This document shows, piece by piece, positions 56,967-64,000 of a stretch of DNA of 64,000 nt (within the stretch, counting starts at the first letter, position 1; every line of letters starts with the position of its first letter). The notes under the pieces are model-generated. The model worked only from the letters and a program-made list of their open reading frames with translations, had not been told where the DNA came from and did no database searches. The stretch lies in NCBI RefSeq assembly GCF_963678635.1, contig NC_087062.1:71949345-72013344 (forward strand). The letters run 5' to 3'. The DNA comes from Symsagittifera roscoffensis. Its lineage: Eukaryota > Xenacoelomorpha > Acoela > Convolutidae. The position numbers were made by a program, and so were the translations under genes.

Positions 56967-57715
56967 AGATATTTTTTTTACTTGCACCGAATCGATACTT
57001 CAGTTGCGATTGAAGATAGCATGAAAGTTATGAAAGAACTAATTGCAGAAGGGAAGATCAAATCTGTTGGGCTAAGTGAAGCATCGGCTAATACGACTCG
57101 AAGAGCGCATGCTGTGTGTAAAATATCAGCCATACAACTTGCCAGAAAAAGGAGTAAGTGCCTTCCGCATTTTAATTGCTGCTTATTATGCATGCAAGCA
57201 ATTGGAAAATTTCAACGGCAAGTAGATAGACTGCTTCGAGGGCTATTGCGTTAATTACAAATTGGGCAATTTCGGATACTAGCGAAAACCCACTCGAGCC
57301 AATGTGTTGACAAAAATAATTTTTAATAGTTGTTTCCAATTCATTGTTTCTTGCATTTTTAACTTGAGTGGTCTCTTTGGTCAAGGTTATGTTGAGGATG
57401 AAATTGTTCCCACTTGCAGAGAATTGGGAAACGGAATTGTGGCCTATTCGCCACTTGGAAGAGGGATGCTAGCTGGAACTGTAAAGAAACGCGAGGATTT
57501 GAATCCCACTGACAGGAGATTACTGAATCCAAGATTTCAGAAGCAGACAATCGAAGCTAATTTGCAACTTGTGGGTAAAATTGAGGAAATAGCTTCCAAG
57601 AAAGGGTGAACAACTGCCCAGCTATCTCTGGCTTGGGTTCTGGCACAAGGCGATGACGTGGTTCCGATTCCAGGAACGTCCAAAGTAAAGAATCTCGTAG
57701 TCCCTTGTGTCCCTC
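56967..57715 (+). pseudogene. aldo/keto reductase fragment, disrupted
   Basis: Exon-like part 1 (56967-57153) reads [16 protein letters not shown] and [17 protein letters not shown], then ISAIQL, the central region of AKR-family NADPH oxidoreductases, and ends near a GTAAGT donor. Part 2 (57366-57715) reads VEDEIVPTCRELG and IVAYSPLGRGML, then KKG[18 protein letters not shown] and [12 protein letters not shown]. There is an apparent 1-base frameshift at 57379-57393 and a TGA at 57607-57609 where the family has an amino acid. The N-terminal catalytic Asp/Tyr region and the C-terminus are missing. An unprocessed pseudogene fragment (intron retained). Confidence 0.75.
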
Positions 57716-58073
57716 GGTGAAGCTCGTGTTGTAAAGAGAAGACCTCGGTGTCCCTTGTGGGGCGCCAAAATATGCTCGCTAATCTCCAAAACTGATCCAA
57801 ATTCGTTAAATTAATAAGAGATATTTCTCGGCAAATAACTCGGTCAATAAATTAATTTCGGCATTATTTCTATTGATCTGAACATCATATAACATTTTTA
57901 TCATCTGTCCGTTTTTGGTACAAATCGGCGCAAGCTAGCCACAAGAACCGGTCGGTAAGGTCTTCGAGACAAATTGCTCTTTTTGGCGGTCAGTCTTAAT
58001 CAAGGCTGAACCGAATTAGAACCAAAAAACAGTTAAAATAGGATGTAACCCTCGTTTTTAGTATATTAATACA

Positions 58074-58156
58074 TGGGCAGGTGGGGGACTCGAACCTACG
58101 TCAACTGTTAACCTATATAATCGGCGTTAGCTTAGGCCACTCGGCCAACTGTGCTT
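58074..58156 (-). tRNA. tRNA-like sequence, probable tRNA pseudogene or SINE head
   Basis: On the - strand: a D-arm-like TGGCCGAGTGGCCTAAG and a T-arm-like GTAGGTTCGAGTCCCCC at the right distance, with a long central part as in Leu/Ser tRNAs. The acceptor ends pair poorly and no clean anticodon stem with a 7-base loop forms. A functional tRNA is unlikely. Confidence 0.35.
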
Positions 58157-58236
58157 ATTTTATATGAATCTATTGGAAAAAAATTTTGAGCCCAATAAAT
58201 CACCACCTACACTAAGCGGTAAGTTATCATCTAAAT

Positions 58237-58529
58237 CGTAGTGCGACAACTCGCAAGAAAAAACAACTCGCAATAAAAGACAACTCGCATTAAAAGACAA
58301 TTCGCAATATACTCACCCCCGCAGTCGCACCAACGTAGGACTTTATACAAAATTTAGAGCCCATTATCGCCGCAAAGGGGATGCGCGCTTGGCACGCCCA
58401 CCGGCGACCTTAAACCGAGAATATGAAGTTTCCAGATAGCTTTAAAAACTCGCGAGTTGGCGTTTTCTTTAAATTTTGCAAGTTGTCTTTTGTCGCGAGT
58501 TGTCTTTTCTTGCGAGTCGTCGCGGTACA
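58237..58529. mobile_element. MITE with repeat-built inverted termini and 9-bp target duplication
   Basis: A 293-base element. Both ends carry inverted arrays of the unit ACAACTCGCAANAAAAG (three to four units per side, about 54 bp of matching TIR). Flanks are CATCTAAAT (58228-58236) and CATCTGAAT (58530-58538), a 9-bp duplication with one mismatch. No coding capacity. Superfamily undecided: 8-9 bp duplications fit hAT, P or Mutator-like. Confidence 0.7.
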
Positions 58530-58538
58530 CATCTGAAT

Positions 58539-59188
58539 GGGCCAAGATGGCAATAATCAAACACCGATAACTCTGCAATAAATAGCCACAGGTCCAAAAT
58601 GCAACAGGCACACAAACTGCTTCTTTATAATTCGCTCACTACTTAAAAAACAAAACCAAAACCACGCCGAGCTCAAATACTCGAAATTTCTTCAAAGTTC
58701 GGAACTTATTTCTGAAGATCAGACAAATAAAGCATTAGTGAGGTCATTTTATTTCAATTTTTTTTTGCGAACGCGGTAGCTATTTAAATGACAAAAAGAA
58801 CAACTCGTAGAAAAGTTGCTACCAATCAGAATTTGTTAAAACTGTAACGAGTCTCCATTCGCTTAAGCGTTTGGGCCAAAAACCGAATGCAAAAATTTAC
58901 AAAGTTTTTACTAACTCCCGGGGACTTGATGGTAGGAGCGTTTAGCGCCAGTCTCTGCACAGAATTTTATTGTCAGTCTGTGTCTCAAACTTGTACTCAG
59001 GCTTTATATACCAGCAGCAATGCTGCATCTGCTTTTTCCTAATCGGCTAAACCTTATTCTGATCTCCAGGATTTTGTTAGTTTTTTGAGATTTTGGCTTT
59101 TTTGTGAATTGTGGTTGGCTGGTTTTCTATCACTAGTGTGCCATATTTCACTTCGTAACATGAATTTTTTTTGAGATGTAAAACAAAC
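58539..59188. other. spacer, nothing recognised
   Basis: AT-rich. Short frames only. Confidence 0.35.
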
Positions 59189-59718
59189 AAGACTGCTCGT
59201 ATCAGGGCGAAGCCCTGAATGTTCCGACTGCCTTTTAAGGTTTATGGAGCAGCAGTAAGAACAACATAAAAATTTAAATGAAATAAAATAAAATGAATTT
59301 TTTTTTTCAAATTTGAAATTTTTCGTGAAAATCATCCCCCCACACGCCATTTGAAGTACAAAAAGATAGATTTCATTCCTTGTAACAAATCAATTATGGC
59401 AAATAAGCTTCGTTCAACCAATATGGAACGATTTGTAGGACGGATTAAATCTCCGCTTACGCGTTAAGAGCGCCAATTATATCGCGCGTTAATTGTCCCA
59501 AATTGGTCAAAATGGCAATCTTTAAACCCTCATAACTTTACAAAAAATGATCACAGGTGAAATATCTTTTCAAATTTAAGCTCAGGACAACAATACTTTT
59601 CGAATGATATAAAAAATTCCGTCAAAAACGGCTAGTTAAAACGTCGAAATTTGTCTGAAGAAAAAAAAAACCCACCCCGAGCACAAATATTCCGTTACTT
59701 TCGTATCGAAAGTCGGAA
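59189..59718 (+). repeat. second copy of the repeat found at 43360-43875
   Basis: Same order of blocks: AAGACTGCTCGTATCAGGG, the CAGGGCGAAGCCCTG hairpin, TCCCCCCACACGCCAT, CTCCGCTTACGCGTTAA, ATATCGCGCGTTAATTGTC, GAGCACAAATATTCCG, then the terminal palindrome-like ACTTTCGTATCGAAAGT. No second head. No coding capacity. Confidence 0.75.
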
Positions 59719-62700
59719 CAATAATTATCTAAAAAGAAAAGTTGAGCTGAAAAACACAGCTTCAAAAGTTTTTCTTGTAAGAAATTTTGATTGATTTCTA
59801 TTTGATGCTTACAACTGATTTGTTCAAAATGAACTCGATGTTTACCGAGCAATGATATATAATAAGAAATGGAAAGAGTATAAAACAAATGTATAAAATT
59901 GTTAAAAACAAGGCTTTATTTATGTATCGATAAAGCGATGTTACGCAAACTATCTGCATACTCAAAAAAACCGCGCAGAATTTTTTTGAACTTTTTTACT
60001 TGAATGCTTACCTGCGTTGATACGTACTTAGATAGAGCACTACTCAAGTAGAGCAGAAACTTGAGAGAAGAAGGATGGTTGAAAGAGTTGTATTCAAAAA
60101 TAATTACTTCATCAATTTTTGAGATGGGACAAATATGTTTGTGCAGATTTTGTCGTAGTAGATATCTTGTTCTGCAAATTTAAAAGTTTAATTGACTGAT
60201 TTGCTCTTATTTCTGCCTTTGGCATGAGGTGAGCGTCTTGGGACTGGCGGCTCTTTTCCAGTTCCCCCCTTTCAAAATACCGAGTTTTATTTTTGTTTCA
60301 CGTATTATTATGGCTAAATGCGTGATGTTACGATGTAAAGTATGAAGAACAAATCTGTTCACAGTTGTCGATTTGTTCACCACGCCAAATTTCATTGCAT
60401 TATGACAACGTTAAATAAGCTTTCAAAATTGAATTTAAAGGGGGACTGGAAAAGAGCCGGACTGGCAAGCACGCAACATAAATTAGGCAGGCCGATTGTG
60501 TGAATTATACTTTCCGAACTCAAAAAACACATTCAGAAAAAATGTCGGCAAATCAATAGCATAACGCGTTTTAGGTTGCTACCAAAAAATCTTATAAGTT
60601 TTAAGGACGAAAACTCTCGAAGGACACACTCTGTTTGCCTCTAAAGATGATCATAGACAATAAAACGAGGAAGGGCAAAAACATAGGATGCTCTTGCTCA
60701 AACAGTTATATGCTTGACCTCACTCTCTTTCCAGTGGTTGAAATCCCATTGAAGTCAAAATGAACCACGATGATCTACAGCCTACAAACAACAAAACTTA
60801 TAATTATGCTCACCTAAAATACCGTGAGGCGACAGTTAGCAGCACGATTAACTGCTAATTGGGGGGATCAAAAAACGATGCGAGTTGAGCAAAATATTTT
60901 GCGGTGGTTGTGCGGGATTAAAACCCAACGAGTAATCAAACTTTTCAGTTTAGCGCCAGTTTTGAACTAAATAACAAATTGAAAAGAATTAACAGTAAAA
61001 AAAAAAGAGTAATTAAACGCTAGTAGCATCTAAAATCTTCGTTTCCTATCGTTCGTTTCAATTTCTTCTTAGAAATCATCACACATGGAAATCTAAACCG
61101 CCACAACAAATAACTGATAAATCCAGCTGGCGATCTGTCAGCACTTCTGCAGAACATAGTCACGAACATTTTCCATGCGAAGAAGAAGTAAAAAAGTGGG
61201 TGAAATGTTTAAAAAATTTGACACGTGCGTGAACTTGAACTTTCAAAATAAGCAATTTTTTAATTTAGTTTGTTTTAAAACATTAAAAATTATAACCCAT
61301 CAAACAAGCTAATTTTTCTAAAGACTGGGGGTGTTTTTTTTAGGTGGGTTCAAAAAAAGTTTCTGGGCCTGTTATAAAACTGTGAAAGTTCAGGGTTAAA
61401 CGTGCTGTCAAACAGAAAGAAAAAAAAACATTGGAGCCTCTGAGGATCATTTACGTGGAAAACTCTGGGGATATTAGCCTCGAAACGGAAGGTATTCAAA
61501 GAAGTGACTATAAAAGGATGCTTAGCTAGATTTTGAAGTCGGCATGATTGCTTTGTGCTCTGAATTTTCCGGTAATTTTGAATCAATTCGAGTTGAAATT
61601 ATCCTTCGAGGACGCAGAGGAGTTAGACAGTTCCCTATTTTACTCTGGAACCAGTTCAAAAACGCAAAAAATTGAAGATATAAAACCAACAATTTGGTGG
61701 AGGGATGGCATAGGGCCTTCGAGATGGGAATGGGTTGTGCTCACCCTATCATTCACAAACTTATCCAATAATTGAGAAAAGAACAGAGTCCGTGGGAGAA
61801 TAAATTGGCAAGAATAATTGCCGGAGAAAATGCCGCCAAGGTGGCAAATTACGAAAAAAGTCAAGCCAGATTAGTTGAACTCCTTGAACCTTATTCTCGG
61901 GTCTTTCCCATTATAGCCCCCCTCCCCCAATAAATCACAGCCCAAATCTTTGCCTTTCTCATTATAGCCCCCCGAACGTTCCAATTACATTAACACTATT
62001 CGTACTGATTAATACTACTATATATACTGAAATTTATTGTAAGGGAAACATTTCAATTATGATAATAAGTGATTTACATCGATGATTTCTTTTTTATCAA
62101 CTGAAAAATCGATTTCTTTTTATCAACTTTTTTATCAATCGACTTTTTTATCAGCTGCCTCACCTAGACCTCGCCTTGACCTCACCTTGTTGATTTTATA
62201 TCTGCAAAAACAAAATACTGGAAGTGTTCGAAGAAATAATGAGAAACATTGGTCAAATCCACAAACACATTATTGATGCAAATGTGTAAGCAAATGTGAA
62301 AATTATTATTTGATCTGCCTATTAGTATAATTAGGAACCTTGGGGAGGGCTATACTAGGAAAGGTGGGGGGGGGGGTCTATAATGGAGAAGGTTTGGAGG
62401 GGGATATAGTTTTTTTACTAAGCAGGGGAGGCTAGAATTTAATGGGAAATACCCAAATTTTCAAGCAATTTGAGGACATTTCATTCAATTTGGATTATAG
62501 CTTCTTTGTTCTTTACATTAACCCTGTCATCTAATTTCTTTTGATCGGATCAAAGCTTTTACCGCTGCTAATTGTCGCCATGCCCTAAAATACATGTAAC
62601 ATTGTGCCAAAGTAGATAATAAGATCAATTTAAAGATAATAAGATCTTTTTTTTTCATTTCAGAAATGCAAAAAAAAACATTTCTTGGTTGAGAAACCCG

Positions 62701-63536
62701 GTTTGAGTTTTCTTTGACGAAACAAGAAAAAGGATGCAAAATACTCTTCACATTGACAAGGAACTGTATAATTTTAAAAGACTTTGCTCGACTATCTGAT
62801 TATCTGACTAATTCTTAAAGCCTCCATTTGTACGTGACGATGTCAAAAACGTTATTTTTTTTTTGGTCGGAACTTAGGTCCGATATGCACACCAATCAGA
62901 TAACCCGTAATTAACCCATGGCTAAGCAACTAAAAATTAACTTTGGCAAAAGCCATCACGGATACTGTAATGAATTTAAGCTTAAGATTTAATGAATGAA
63001 TGTGTGCACTGATGTTTTTTTTATTTTATCAAGAACTGTTGCGGGCTCAAGTTTTCAAAAACTCAATGAAGTCCTGTCTTAAAAATCTTCTGCCTCGAGC
63101 TTTGGAAAACCGTAACATTTTTGTAACACTTCTTTTGTACTGGCATGGCGTATTTAGGGGCTAACGGGCCCCCTCAGACTCTTTTTTAGTGTTTATCATT
63201 TTTGATCTAACAATCCAAACTACTTTCTGCAAAGCCTGTCGACAACATGGAAATTAATTTGAGGGTATGGGGTACTTGTGCAAAAGAAAAATTACTTGAT
63301 CTGAAAAAATTAACAATGCTTTTTTTGAAACCCTTTTCAGTAAAATCTCAGATTTGCTTAGCGATCTACTGTTTCTCCACCACACGTTGTTTTATAAGCT
63401 TTCAACTTTTGTCTATTGTGGTGAGGAAACGTTAGAAGAAGCGTGCTATATAGTTTCCAAAGCTCTTCCAATTTTACCCACTTGCAATATAAACACAGTT
63501 CTAACTTTTGCTAACTTACTCCAATGATTTATGACC
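59719..63536. other. repeat-poor AT-rich region, nothing firmly recognised
   Basis: Short frames only. A protein-like stretch split over two + frames lies at 61570-61890 (including WENKLARIIAGENAAKVANY), possibly an exon or a decayed element. CATTATAGCCCCCC motifs at 61909 and 61962 and their inverse near 62370-62390 may mark the ends of a small element. Confidence 0.3.
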
Positions 63537-63865
63537 TAACTCATAGAGTAATTTCAGATAAGGTACACCGTCTGCTCGTCACGCTATTTTATTTTCGGTC
63601 GGATAGATTTGTGAAACTTCTTAGACTAATACCGATCTTAATCTTACTCTTATATCTCCTAGTCTCAATAAATCTAGTGTATGCGAGTTAGTTCTTGGAG
63701 TTTATCCAGAAGGAGAACAACTGTATTCAAAGTTTTATTCAAATTGTTCTGGTGCTGAAACTACAAGTAGTTTCAGCACTTACAAATAAGTGTCAATGTT
63801 AGAGATGGAATATGATTGGTTAGCTAGTAATATTTTATAGTGATAATTTATCAATAATATAAATA
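63537..63865 (-). repeat. degenerate solo LTR of the A/B provirus family
   Basis: Follows the A/B LTR from CTCATAGAGTAATTTCAG through the palindrome GTGCTGAAACTAC-AA-GTAGTTTCAGCAC (63752-63779), AATAAA on the - strand, CCAAT and TATA. It lacks the terminal about 15-40 bases at both sides. No internal provirus sequence adjoins it. Confidence 0.85.
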
Positions 63866-63872
63866 GGGGAGG

Positions 63873-64000
63873 GTTCTCATGCTTGAAGGACCGAATGCTT
63901 GAAAAGTTTCAATCAATCAAAATCGCTAAGCGTTACTATTGGCCAAATGCCTTTCTCACAAAATCAAAGTCAATATTAACAGACAATGTTTTAAATCAGT
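63873..64000 (+). repeat. interspersed repeat, related to 7457-7575, cut by window end
   Basis: GGTTCTCATG, GGACCGAATGCTTGA and TATTAACA blocks occur in the same order as in the copy at 7457. It starts right after the solo LTR remnant. Confidence 0.45.

Noticed and set aside
57607-57609. Selenocysteine reading of TGA in the aldo/keto reductase
   Set aside because: The fragment also has a frameshift and lacks both ends, so a plain pseudogene is simpler.
58074-58156. Functional tRNA gene
   Set aside because: D and T arm motifs are present, but the acceptor stem pairs poorly and the anticodon arm does not fold into a 5-bp stem with a 7-base loop.

Overview
The window is invertebrate-type metazoan genomic DNA. 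Host genes are split by GT-AG introns, the DNA is AT-rich, and transposable elements of several classes fill more than half of it: two very large Ty3/Gypsy-type proviruses, a BEL/Pao element, a LINE, hAT-like MITEs and other repeats. Nothing bacterial is present (no operons, Shine-Dalgarno sites or dense ORFs). I cannot name the species. A 200-base run of N lies at 48144-48343.

Left flank (1-11045). On the + strand are the last exons (828-1079, 1397-1742, 2113-2594, possibly also 1-113) of a low-complexity signalling protein. Its tail carries two YINSP motifs of the Grb2-binding YxN type. A hAT-like MITE with a perfect 8-bp target duplication sits at 5053-5482. On the - strand, three exons (10141-9854, 9174-8878, 7229-6292) encode a cell-surface protein: beta-sandwich-like ectodomain segments, a Thr/Pro mucin-like stalk, one transmembrane helix and a long basic tail.

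Nested proviruses (11046-45993). Element A (LTRs 11046-11424 and 26259-26452 + 45806-45993) is split by element B (LTRs 26453-26830 and 45440-45805). B sits inside A's 5' LTR and is flanked by a 4-bp AGAA duplication. Both are coded on the - strand with the same order: LTR, PBS, gag (zinc knuckle, Arg/Asn/Ser-rich tail), protease, RT, RNase H, integrase, a hydrophobic plus Pro-rich ORF, an envelope-like glycoprotein, Pro/Ser-rich 3' ORFs, LTR. B is about 19.4 kb, very long for this class. Both copies are inactivated by many stops, frameshifts and duplications. The LTRs carry CCAAT and TATA boxes, AATAAA and a strong hairpin near the predicted start of R. I consider this provirus family the most interesting content of the window.

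Right flank (45994-64000). There are hAT-like MITE copies, a 296-bp exact copy of the B leader/LTR ending at the N gap (probable assembly artefact), a 5'-truncated LINE (48.4-49.9 kb, +) and a decayed BEL/Pao element (50886-55243, -) with a possible SGNH-hydrolase-like ORF directly upstream. Further on lie an aldo/keto reductase pseudogene fragment (56967-57715, +), a tRNA-like sequence, a MITE with 9-bp target duplications (58237-58529), a second copy of a repeat that also interrupts B gag, and a degenerate solo LTR of the A/B family (63537-63865).
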